From the NCBI GenBank assembly GCA_000469685.2, contig LS997562.1, forward strand, positions 24,047,802 to 24,111,801: 64,000 nt of DNA, in the 5' to 3' direction. Shown here piece after piece: positions 21,294-31,605 of this stretch. The stretch comes from Haemonchus contortus. Lineage: Eukaryota > Nematoda > Chromadorea > Rhabditida > Trichostrongylidae. The translations under genes were made by a program, and so were the position numbers. The notes beneath the pieces were generated by a model. The model had not been told where the DNA came from and did no database searches. It worked only from the letters and a program-made list of their open reading frames with translations. Each line of letters begins with the position of its first letter. Within the stretch, counting starts at the first letter, position 1.

Positions 21294-21859
21294 CTTAAAC
21301 GGCAGCCTCTGGTCAGTACTTGGAATAGGCAATGAGAATCGCGTGTGACGTATGTCGATCAGCTCCTCGTCTCGTTTTATGAGAGTCTCTTCTTGGAAGT
21401 CGAATACCTGCAAACGATATCGCAAAACTCGACAACAATATTACGCAATGAAGTAACCCGATCGAGAGCTGAAATGCCGTTACCTCATTGAGTCCGGGAA
21501 TAGGCACATCTAGAGCTGACGCAGTGCTCACATACTTCGACGGATCCACTTCAGCTCCAATGATGAACGAATTCTGCACAATGAAACATAAAGGTGTTCC
21601 TGTTTACAATCAACAATGAGTAAAGGTGGCCTAGTACGGGGAGACGAAGTCTAGTTGCATCAATCAATCCCGTTTTGGGATTCTCCGCCGCATCCGACTT
21701 CTATGCGGAATTCAGTACTTTGAGAAATGAGTTACAAGTCAGAAACACTACTCCGAGTCCGAATAGAAATGAACCTTGTTGGCTAGCCGATGTACGAGTC
21801 CGTGCTTCTAACTTCCCAGACGAGTATGGTGTCTCGGTGGAACAGAAGGTTCAGCTGGT
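21294..21859 (-). CDS. Three internal exons of an unidentified gene, probably the 35.7-kb secreted protein
   Basis: There are three consecutive exons on the minus strand: 21813-21859 (…LLFHRDTILVWE), 21484-21573 (NSFIIGAEVDPSKYVS, then ALDVPIPGLNE) and 21294-21407 (VFDFQEETLIKRDEEL, then FSLPIPSTDQRLPFK). Acceptors are GCTCAG, TTGTGCAG and TTTGCAG. Donors are GTTAGA, GTAACG and a non-canonical AAG/GCAAGT. The first exon starts with two bases of a codon and the other joins are phase 0, so the frame stays open throughout. The leading phase fits exactly with the exon ending at 35188, which suggests a single gene across a 13.3-kb intron. No domain was recognised and the 3' end was not found. Confidence 0.55.
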
Positions 21860-22920
21860 CTGAGCGAGCGCCGACCTGAGATTCGTTCGCCAGACCCCCA
21901 GCGTGTGATAGTACACCACTTATCACCCCACCATCTCCGCCTTGTTTTCTAAGATACATATTTCATTATAAGAGAGATCTGTGAAATTCTTTCTAGGCTA
22001 CAGAGCCTTCTATGGCTTTGAATGGAAAAGTTTCGTTGGAGAGGATAGGGATATTGACCAGAAACCTTTCTTATCAAAATGAGACTGATTATCGTTGCAA
22101 TTCAGAAGGAGGAGTCGAGGGCGTGGCCTGGTTTTTGAGGTCATAACTGTAACGGTGCGCCATACTGCACGACGCTTGAGATAGTATCTCTTACTGTATA
22201 TAATCCACAAGTTTGGTGTGTCTGATGTATGTGAGTATGTGTGCCACGCAATTCGGTTTCACCGGAGGAAACACCTTCAGAGTTTGGGACAAGTTTGGAC
22301 CTGCCTAACGGTCTAGCACCTCAACGTGGTGGGAGGGTGGCGTTTAGGCTTGTAGGCGTGTTCGATTTTTTTGTTTGTTTAGCAATAATATTCCTGTTTC
22401 TTTCTGGTTTTTATTATTCTATCACAAGCTGTAATGCAAGACTCCGGTGCTCTTCAGTCATGCGGGGGTTTATCTTGACCGACTTGCCGCTTCGCGTTCG
22501 AAGCTGTGGTCAGCTAGAGGGCGAAGAACTGGAGGGATGGCGGCCCCTTGCTTGAGTCCCCCTTGTCCGTCCGCCGAGGTCACGGTTGAATTCGTTCTCC
22601 ACGCGTCAAGTTGCGCACAGCAAGCCCCGGTACGTTACGTCTAAGTCATCGCGTTCTGGATCAAGGACCAAGACTCGCTTGGGGAAATATCTGCCCACCA
22701 AAAAGGAGGCATTCTGTCGCCCTGCCACATGCTCTCGTCACTACCATCAAATGTCGGCTTGTATGGTCCGAAAACTCTCGCCTAAATTTCCTACTGGTCG
22801 ACGGAGTTTTGCGTTGGAGTCTCCATCATTTTTTTACTTACCATTTAAATAAATATCTGAAAGTATGTATCTTTATCTAAATATATAACTAATACTTCAA
22901 CGGCACGTCTGCATGTCTGA
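21860..22920. other. Probable intron sequence with repeats
   Basis: No exon is visible. A plus-strand open frame at 22241-22555 has no supporting signals. The stretch precedes the RTE element and is interpreted as part of the large minus-strand intron. Confidence 0.3.
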
Positions 22921-23100
22921 ACGTCTAAGAGTAAGCCTCAGCTCCCTCTGATCCAGAATGGCTATAGCCACGATGGTGAAGACTCAGCGCTGGCCCGGGC
23001 AGGGCAGTGTTGAGACTCTAGGGGCAAGCTTGCTGAAACAGCAATAAAACAGAGTCAGCACCCCGCGCACCGAGCCCAGCCCTCTCCGGCGTCCGACGGT

Positions 23101-23532
23101 ATGGCGACCGGTAAGAGGCGAAGAAATCTCGGGCTGCGCTGGGCGCCTTAGGTTTTGGACTATGACAGCGCTCCCTCCATACGACACAGAGACTGTTTCC
23201 TACTCTATCCCTACAACGCGAGAACAGTCTCTTCCAATGCCGCTCTCCGTGAGCTCCTCGATGCGGCTGCTCACATTAAATATATGTGATTGCGCTGCAA
23301 AAAACCAAGAGTAGGAGAACCGACGTTCGACGAATGAACGATGGAACCCTCATCATTCGTGGTGAAAAGCTTCCATCGCGAAATGTCGGCGGCGTTGGTT
23401 CCGTCGTGCACCCATCTGTCGTCCATCGAGATCCTGTCTCCTCGCTTTGCCATCCTACGCCTACGACATACGCACATGAAGACCATCTCTCTCGTCAATT
23501 GCTACTCTCCAGACTCTGCAGCTGACGAAGTA
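23101..23532 (+). pseudogene. RTE A endonuclease, 5' part
   Basis: The reading frame opens at ATG 23101 (MATGKRRR) and is already broken by a stop after LRWAP. A shifted frame then carries [35 protein letters not shown] and [11 protein letters not shown] up to the transposon insertion. This matches the endonuclease/exonuclease/phosphatase-fold domain of RTE proteins, which nicks target DNA. The Glu of the conserved QETK-type motif is Lys, so catalysis is unlikely. Confidence 0.75.
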
Positions 23533-23559
23533 CAATACTGCTCCTAATTTTTGTTCAAC

Positions 23560-23597
23560 CGACGGTTTGCGACGGATTAATCCGTCGCAAACCGTCG
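23560..23597. repeat. Perfect 38-bp palindrome, left end
   Basis: A perfect self-complementary sequence built on CGACGGTTTGCGACGG and its inverse, centred on ATTAAT. It lies immediately inside the left 26-bp terminal repeat of the foldback transposon. An identical palindrome sits at the right end. Confidence 0.95.
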
Positions 23598-26313
23598 CTT
23601 CGCCATAATTTCAGCTAAAGTACTTCAAACAGGTTGAAAGTAGGATCATCGGAAAGCTCGTCTCGTGAAGAATTCAAATATATAATAATCTTCCGATTTT
23701 CTTGAATTTTTTGCCTTTCTTTCTGGGAAAAACGAAAATTGAGTCTGTCAGCACTTGGGCTGTTACTTACGGATATGACAGCATCGTAAACCCTCCACTT
23801 CAATTAAAAACTTCGTTCCAAGTTTTTAAAAGGCATAAATAATATTATATCAGAGGAGAGCATGAATTTCTGATCATTTTGATACCTTTCTTGACATAAT
23901 TTCAAAAATTCCAACTGATAGCAGCGGTAAAAGTTGCCAGTTTTTCAGATATTTTCAACTTCTTTTCAGGTATCTATTTGAAAGGAAGTCTAATGGTAGT
24001 TCTGCTTACGGGAACCCAGTCATATGATGAATTTTTGATTTCCTTCAATACTGCGGCTTCATGCTTACAAAAAGCTCGAACAATTGGTCTTCAAATACCT
24101 GAGGTGTTACTTGCGCATATACCATCATCGTAAACTCTCCACTTCAATTGGAAACTTCGTTCCCAGTTTTTTGAGAGGTATATGTGTGTTATATTCGATT
24201 AGAGCATAGAATCTCTATCATTTTGATCTCTTTCATGAAATCATTTCAACATTTTCATCTGAAAACAGTGATTTGAATTCCCAATTGTCCAAGAATTCGC
24301 CAGTTCTTTTCAGAGGCGCATCTCATGCGAAGCAAAGTAGTTTTCACTCATTTATAGGCTTCAATTATGTGATATGCGGAATACATGCCAGGATAGTCGC
24401 AGATATTGAGATATACAAATTTTCTTTTTAGGCTTCATAGCAAATTTTCTTTTCAATCGATGTTCATTCCACCATTGCCTCTAATGTCAACTGTTGATCA
24501 ACTGTGATGTGGACTGAAAACGGCCGCGATCAAAAAGTGCTTGTTTGTTGCTATTCGAGATCAAGTTGGCTGAATCGCTTTCTAATCGAACGTTGAGCCA
24601 ATTGACCCCTCGCTATCGACCTCTATTGGCTCATCACCTTCACTGCTGCCGTGTCCATTCGAGGGCACGCTTGGTCTCACATAATGTTATGTGACTGGCA
24701 GAAGGGAAAGACAGCACTAGGAGAAACGCAGTTGGACTTCGTGTATCAAATCCCTGAATCAAGTCAACTTCTATTACCTTAAATCGCTTGTAACTTCAAT
24801 TTTTGCTTTTTCGATACCGCTTTCTGATTTGCCCGCCAGTTTCCCTTGGTTTCGGAACTGGGGAGCACTTATACTAAGAACCGGCCTAATCGGCTCGAAG
24901 GAGCACATATCGCTCACCAACAATACATTTTCAGTGTTTGCAAGCGTTATGCGCAACGATAAATCCGAACCCATGCGGCTCCCCAGTCGGAAGCAAATAT
25001 GAGATGCAAGCACTTCCTCTGCGCCATTAGACCGTTTCAACTTGATAACACTTCCGCAACCATTTGATAGTGGTCCAGATTGGCCGCGGTAACACTAAGA
25101 GATGGCCAGTTGGCTTTCGATGCGTTAGATCATGTTACGGCATGATTTGTTCGCTAGACTTATCACAAGCTCACGTTGTGCTTGAAACACATATACACTA
25201 GCATATTATTACAGTACGGACTGTTCAGCAAAAAAATTAGCTTGTGGTGACTATCTTTCCTTGAAAAACCGAAATATTCGAAGGCGAAAGAACAAAACTT
25301 CATTTTGAAATTGAAACCACTATCTGAAGTGCAGAGCTAAAGTGGAAAGGATTGAAAATATAGAATTAAGGGATATTGTATCCGAATTGCTGTTCGAAAA
25401 GGGACTTCGGCACGGCATAGCCGGCATAAGGAGTGCTCCTAAATTGACACGGCAGTAGCGAGGCCATGGGTCAATAGAGATCGATGGTGAGGGGTCGACC
25501 ACCTCAATGTTAATTAAAATGTGATCCCGTCATCTATCTCGGAATTTTTACATAGTTTTATGACTAATTAGAGCGATTATTGCGTAGCCATACGTACTGA
25601 AAGAACAGTAACCAAAGTTTCGAAATAAAATTTTAGTTTGAACCACCGTTTTCAGCTAGAATTGTTTAAAATTTTCATAAAGGGCATCAAGATAATTATA
25701 ATTCCATGCTCCCCTACAATGCCTAACAAAAACTGAAAACAATGTTCTGACTGAAGTGGACGATTCGCGATGCTGATATATCCCTTTGGTCCAAAGATAT
25801 GATGACATATTGAACACTTCGAGACTCAAAGTTCGATTTCCTTTAAAATAGAATCGAAAATTTCAAAAAACCGATAATTCATCATGTACTTGGATTCCCC
25901 ATGAGCAAGCCTATCAAATGGACTTCATACAAATTGCATAGCTGGAAACCAACAGCAAATGTCTTTGAATCTGGTAATTCGAAAGACTACTTTCACCTAA
26001 ATGTGTTTGTATTTTGTCATATAGGATATCAAAATGATCAGGACTTCATGCTCTGCTTAAATACAAAGTCAATTATGCATTTTAAAAACCTAGAAAGATG
26101 TTTCTAAGTGAACTGGAGGGTTTACGATGCCGTCATACCCGCAAGTAATACCCTAGGTGCTGAGAGACTCAATCTTGATTTTTCCCATAAATGAAAGCGA
26201 AAAATTCAAGGAACTCCAAAACTTATCATATGTCTGGATTCTTCAGGAGCAGAGCTTTCCGATGACCTCACCTTCAACTCAACTGGGGCACTTTAAGAAG
26301 AGTTATGGCGATG

Positions 26314-26351
26314 CGACGGTTTGCGACGGATTAATCCGTCGCAAACCGTCG
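26314..26351. repeat. Perfect 38-bp palindrome, right end
   Basis: The same 38 bases as 23560-23597, placed just inside the right terminal repeat. It could extrude as a cruciform or act as a transposase binding site; that function is inference. Confidence 0.95.
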
Positions 26352-26380
26352 ATTGAACAAAAATTAGGAGCAGTATTGTA

Positions 26381-28803
26381 GAGCTCTCTGCATTTTACGA
26401 TCGACTTGCGAAAATCATCCACAACGAAAAGTCTTCTACAAATTCGTTGTTGGAGATTTCAACGCTAGGCTTGGCGAAGCACAAGAGGAGGAGCTGAGGA
26501 TTGGAAAGTTCGGAAAGGGAGACAGGAACGAGAATGGAAACCGTCTAGCGGAACTCTTGTCCGCGGTTCGACTCTTCCATGGAAATTCTTTCTTCCAGAG
26601 GAAGGAACATCGCTGGACGTGACTCCAAACGGTACAACTCATGCTGAACTGGACCACATATTAACAAACAAAAACTGGTGCTTACTAGATGTTGGTGTGG
26701 TACCATCTTTTTGCAGTGGTTCCGATCATCGACTCCTTCGCGCTAAGATCAGATCCAGCCACAAACTGGGAAAGATCTCTCAACATCGCGCAAAGAGCTC
26801 GAAGCATGTTGAATACGACGGAGATGTTCTGAATGACGTCTTGCCCCGATATGACTGGCAGTCCTGGATGACCCGACCGAAGGACGCGCTGCTTCGGGGT
26901 CTTTTCACTTGTGCTGAACAGGCTAAGCTTCCGCGAGTGGACACCTGGGCGCGCATTTCAGATGCGACGAAGGATCTTTTCAGAACAAAAAGAAGTTTGA
27001 ATCTTGACCAGAACGCCACTTATCTCGAAAGGCTGCAAGCGAATATCGGCTGCAGACAAGCGGTGCGGCGAAGCCTTCAGCTATACAGGAAAAGGAGACT
27101 ACAGGAGGCCGCACTGAACAGAACTAGTCTGAGAAAATGCCATCGGGATCTTCAGACCACAGTACTCCACTTTCGTGCTTGAAGAAGGAGGACGGAACAC
27201 TCACATTATCGAGACTTGAGATGGAGGAAGTTACACGGAGGTTTTGCACCAAACTCTACCGATCCACGACACACGTGCGGAAACCTAAAATCCTCACTAA
27301 CGGAACAGCACCTCGGATCCTTCCTTCGGAGGTGAGAGTTGCGATTACGAGCATGAAAACGGGCACAAGTCCAGGCCCCGACAAGATCTCGACCGACCTA
27401 CTATGTGTAGAAGGCTACGAACTTCATGCGCTTTTCGCAACACATATGACATCCTACCTCCAGAAGGAGAAGATCCCCAACCAGTGGAGGAACTCGCGGA
27501 TGGTCATTCTTCACAAGAAGGGAGACTGGGATGATCTTCGCAACTGCCGCTCAATAAGCTTGTTAAGTGTGCTTTACAAGCTATTCACAAAGATCATTCT
27601 GACCCGCATATCGCGAACGCTAGATGAAGCTCAACCTGTAGAGCAGTCCGGATTCCGGAAGGGATTCAGCTGCTTAGACCACATCCAAGCGATCGCAATG
27701 GTCATCGAAGTGTGCCGAGAATTCCGAATGCTTCTTTTCCTTACTTTGTCGACTACGAATGCGGTCCTGGCAGAACTGGTCGATCAAGGAGTGGACCCTC
27801 TCTACATAAGAACACCAGCTGACTGCAGCAGTCGCTGCAGTGCGGCGGTGAGGCTGTTCCAACGATCTCTCCCCATTTTCATAGGGAACAGTGTGAGACA
27901 AAGCGACACTATTTCGCCGAAGCTATTCACAGCCGCGCTGCAGTGGGTTATGAAGCCGCTTGGCTGGGACGAAAAGGGCATTTGTGTGGACGGACGGTCC
28001 TCTGAATCTCCACTTTGCGGACGACATCGTTCTCTTTTCCAGCAGCATTGCGGAAACTGAGACTATTCTTGATGAGCTTAATAAAGCAGGAAAGAAGGTA
28101 GGGCTGCGAATCAATCAAGTAAAGACACAGTTCATGAAGAATGCTTGGGCCGACGAAGGTCAAATTAAGAATGATGGTACGCCCTCATACGTTTATCTCG
28201 GGCGTTCCATTAATATGCACAAAGACGTGAGGGAAGAACTGGTGAGACGGCAGAAAGCAGCGTAGGCAGCCTTTGGACCTCTGAAAGAGGCCTCCAATTA
28301 CCTGACTGATCCGGAACATCGCGCTAAGCCATTCGATTCCACAGTTTTTCATGCGCTCTGTTACTGTTCGGAGATTGGGTGGCCAGTGCATCCACGTCAA
28401 GGGCTCTGAGTACAAGTCACAGAGCGCTCCAGCGATGACTCTTGAGGTTCAACCGACTCACTCAGTATCGAGCCGGACTCCGCAGCACCGATATGCGCAG
28501 AATGCCTCGATTCCGCGATCCGGTGGAATACATGAAGAGCGCAAAATTTCGGTGGGCCGTTCATATAATGAGAAGAGATGATAACAGATGGACAAGAAGA
28601 ACACTAGAGTGGGCTCCCATAGGATCTTCACAATCTAAAGGTAGGCCTGCTGCGAGATGGGGGATGTGCTTGTCGATCACGTGAAACTGCTGCGACAGCA
28701 GCTGAACGACTCCTCACATCGCCATCTCCGCCGAATCCTGAGTCTACCGTGGATTGCGATCGCGAAAGACAGAAGCGAATGGTATTTTGCTGGTGCTCGC
28801 ACA
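26381..28803 (+). pseudogene. RTE A endonuclease C-part and reverse transcriptase
   Basis: Open pieces run from 26381 in successive frames. VVGDFNARLG and SGSDHRLLR finish the endonuclease. A linker (to about 27150) is followed by the finger and palm regions of the reverse transcriptase (27137-28000, ending VRQSDTISPKLFTAALQW). After a frameshift, the LHFADDIV box (FADD catalytic pair) and thumb follow to 28265, then the C-terminal zinc-knuckle-poor tail in broken frames to about 28803. The segment normally holding the first palm Asp is missing (LTLSTTNAVLAEL directly joined). It no longer encodes an active protein. Confidence 0.85.
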
Positions 28804-28838
28804 TGAGTGAAGACGAGCCGTATAAGTATAAGTATTTA

Positions 28839-29150
28839 AATAAGACAAGTTTGGAATGGGTGGGGCCTGAGACAGGATTAACAGAGCACATACGAGCTCT
28901 GCGGAGCTCCGTCAACGGGGGGCGGAGTAAGTGCCGGAATGGGCAGTGCCAACAGTCAATCATCTTATTTTTGCTTCGAAAAAGTCCAGACACAGGGGAA
29001 AATGTTCAAAGGTGAGGATTGGGTCAAAAAAAACCAGACGAAGGCGACATTCATCATCTGAGCCTTTTTCCTGACACTTCTGTAGCGGCCATCATAATGG
29101 CACTAAAGGAGCTTCCTCGAAATGAGCGGTTCTTTTCAAATGTATTCATA
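28839..29150. other. Short intergenic or intron stretch
   Basis: It sits between the RTE A tail and the minisatellite. No feature was recognised. Confidence 0.3.
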
Positions 29151-29154
29151 ACTC

Positions 29155-29680
29155 GATTCAATTAAGGCGCAGAGTCCAGAAAAAAATAAAAAGAGTGAGC
29201 AGGGCCTTATGCGTGCTGGGCATGTGTAAGCTTAGTGAAGCCCCTCCCACAGTGGGCGGACGTGCGTCGAGACAAAAGCCACTTCTAAAAAATGAATGCA
29301 GCTTTGCTTGGAAACGTTCTAGAATGCGGGAAAAAAGTGGTTAGAGGTAATGGAACAAATGGGGCCAAGTCCTCGAAGTGGGCAGGGTTGGCACTCAAGT
29401 AGGCGGAGCTCAGATCAATAGTTTATAACACCGTTCAGAGAAGTTCTGGGATGCGGCAAAAAGGTGTTAAGGTGTAAAAGAACAAATGTGGTCAAATTCC
29501 AGAAGTGGGCGGGGTTTAGATAGAGTTTCATACCTCTGTTCAGAAACGATCTAGAACGTGGGAAAGAAGGGGTTGAAGGCAATGGAACAAATGTGGCCAA
29601 ATCCTCGAAGTGGGCAGGGTTGGCACTAAAGTGGGCGGAGCTTAGATCACAAATTTATAACTCTATCTAAAAACATCTAC
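29155..29680. repeat. Minisatellite with GTGGGCGGAGC core
   Basis: Loose tandem copies of a unit of about 120 bp combine 'aagtgggcgggg/gagct', 'tttataactctgttcagaaa', 'tctagaacgtgggaaaaagg' and 'aatggaacaaatgtggccaaatcct'. At least four partial units are visible. It belongs to the same broad class as the satellites near 1.7 kb and 54.8 kb. Confidence 0.6.
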
Positions 29681-29744
29681 GGATCTCCTTTACTGAGGGT
29701 TCTTTCTCACTGAAGGATTAGTGACGAGGCTACGTAGGGCGTCC

Positions 29745-31605
29745 CCAGGTGGCGGATAGGGGAATTAATCGCCGACCAAAAGTCACCGGTACTTACCCAG
29801 AGACGCAGGTAGATTCAGGGGATGGACTCCTTGATTCTGCTGTGCTGGGTCGATATACCCTCTGTTCCTCGCAAGCAATCCAAGCATACGTGTGTGGAGA
29901 GTCTGTGGGTGCAGTTGGTATCCTGCCCATCGACTCGGCCAAAAGCTTGCATTCGAGTGACTGGGAAGTATCTGTAAAGCGACTCGGGGCCGCCTCCAAA
30001 AACAAAGCCCCTTGTCCACTTCGGGATAGCCTGGCAAGCCCCCGGAGTCAATAGCCCCCACGTCAGAGCCTGGCAAGCTGCACGTTGGGTATCTTCACGC
30101 CAAAAACAGTGATAGAAATGGGCCTCATTCCCCTGAACCCGAGGGAGCCCCCAATACGGCAGCGTTGGGTAGGACCGCTCGGGAGAGGCTGCTAAAATAT
30201 CAGGGCCAAAACAGGCTGCCCAAAAGGAGAAGGACTAAGATGGCGATCTGTGCTTTCAACGCACGGACGCTTGCATCGGAAGCGTGTATAGACGTCCTGA
30301 TGATGCAAGCTAGGAAGATCAAGTACAACGTCATGGGACTGACCGAGACGAGAAGGCATCGCCCGCTGCACGCTGTATTTGAGACTGGAGAAGAACTGTT
30401 CCTTGGAACATGTGACAGTAGAGGCGTCGGCGGCGCAGGTGTCCTCGTCAATAAGTACTTGGCCATGAACATCGATTCGTGCGAAAGCTCAACAACCCGA
30501 ATCGGTCGTTTGCGTTTAAGAAGATGTGGTTCAACCCCTGCTCTAACCGTCTTCGTTGCTTACGTACCAACATCGAGCTACGAAGAAGAGGGGATGAAAG
30601 CGTTTCATATGGATCTGGAGAGGCTCTACAGAAAAGACCGCACTTTCTTCAAAGTCATCGTCGGTGATTTTAACGCCGAGATTGGACCCAGAAGAACGAC
30701 TGAGGAGCTTCACATCCGGACTCACGTAGTGGAATGGAATGAGCAGGGTGAAAGGCTGTCCGAGTTTATCATGACGACCCACACCATCCATGGTAACTCG
30801 CAGTTCCAGAAGCCCTCTCATTTAAGATGGACATGGGAGTCACCTGGTGGACAGTTCCATAATGAAATAGACCACATCATCTTCAATCGGAGATTTTGCC
30901 TGACCGACGTCGCTGTTGTTCCGAAGTTCTACACGGGATCGGACCATCGTCTCCTCCGCACCAGATTCTGCTTTTCAGTACGTGGGGAGAGAGCTATGAA
31001 GTTTTGGAAACGAAGCCCCAAGACCTCCATCAACTGGGACCACTTCGCTTCCCTTGAGAGTAAATGGGAAGATTCCGTTATCGACAACATCGACGAAGAA
31101 TACAATCGGCTCGTCAAGCATCTTCATGATAGTGCTACGAAAGCAGGGAGTCTACAAGTAGCCAATAAGCGACTCTCTTCGAAGACTCTCGAGCTTATAC
31201 GCCAGCGTGGAATCGTGCGAGCTACAGGCAATTATCAACAAACGTCCGAACTTGCGAACCATGCAGAGAAGCAATAAAGGAAGATCTGAAAGAGAGAATA
31301 GCAGCAGTCATGGACGAAGCCGCCGAGGCCGGAAAGAGCATTCGCAAAGCCCGACGGAGCTTCGCTAGTTGCAAGTCCAAGATGACCTCTCTTCGTCATC
31401 CTGACGGAACCGTTACTGCATCCCGGAGGGCAATGGAAAAGGTCATCTACGACTTCTACTCGGATCTCTTCGACAGCCACGTCTACCTGCCTACTCACCA
31501 TCCTAGGCAAGACGAATATATCGCTCCTTCGGTTCTCCTTTCCGAAACACGACATGCCATCTCGTCGATGAAGAACTGTACAGCGCCCGGTCCCGATAGG
31601 ACCCG
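29745..31605 (+). mobile_element. RTE-type retrotransposon B, 3'-truncated
   Basis: A second, different RTE family. A leader of about 490 bp (from GGTGGCGGATAGGGGAATT) precedes a long endonuclease frame. After one frameshift at about 31258 the N-terminal part of the reverse transcriptase follows (IRKARRSFASC, VIYDFYSDLFDSH, ending SSMKNCTAPGPDR). The match stops at about 31605, before the catalytic palm, where an unrelated repeat begins. Truncation at the 3' side is unusual for elements that normally lose their 5' ends, so a later deletion or insertion is likely. Confidence 0.85.
30240..31277 (+). pseudogene. RTE B endonuclease domain, intact for about 345 residues
   Basis: From ATG 30240 (MAICAFNARTLAS) the frame is open to 31277. 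The endonuclease motifs are all present: FNARTL, GLTETRRH (Glu present), GVGGAGVL, VIVGDFNAEIG (Asp and Asn) and GSDHRLLR (Asp-His). The domain would be expected to fold and bind metal. The frame is then lost at about 31258 (…SELANHAEKQ stop), while the correct reverse transcriptase frame resumes as REAIKEDLKE one base out. Unlike copies A and C, this domain has no internal stop. Confidence 0.8.

Larger units (their letters stand above)
23533..26378. mobile_element. Foldback DNA transposon (TA target duplication) inside RTE A
   Basis: Perfect 26-bp terminal inverted repeats (CAATACTGCTCCTAAT...) are flanked by TA on both sides (23531-23532 and 26379-26380). Removing the element and one TA rejoins the retrotransposon frame exactly. 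The homologous inverted arms extend much further inward (left to about 24690, right from about 25400), including paired motifs such as CATCGGAAAGCTC and CGACCCCTC. Each arm contains about 350-bp internal direct repeats (catcgtaaa...ctccacttcaatt at about 23781 and 24126). A loop of about 700 bp (24690-25400) has no recognisable transposase. The TA duplication suggests mobilisation by a Tc1/mariner-type enzyme in trans. Confidence 0.85.
22930..28838 (+). mobile_element. RTE-type non-LTR retrotransposon A, split by a DNA transposon
   Basis: The element is in two parts, 22930-23532 and 26379-28838, separated by a foldback transposon. Part one starts a frame at ATG 23101 and encodes the N-terminal endonuclease ([25 protein letters not shown]). 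Part two continues exactly in frame (VELSAFYDRL), then VVGDFNARLG, SGSDHRLLR, the reverse transcriptase region (SPGPDKIS, ISLLSVLYKLFTKIIL, QSGFRKGFSCLDHIQ, LHFADDIVLFSS, YVYLGRSINM) and the family tail ending in TATAAGTATAAGTA. It is dead: the endonuclease Glu is Lys, there are frameshifts near 26618, 27150 and 28000, a stop at 28263, and the first catalytic Asp segment of the polymerase is deleted near 27745. The 5' boundary is approximate. Confidence 0.88.
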
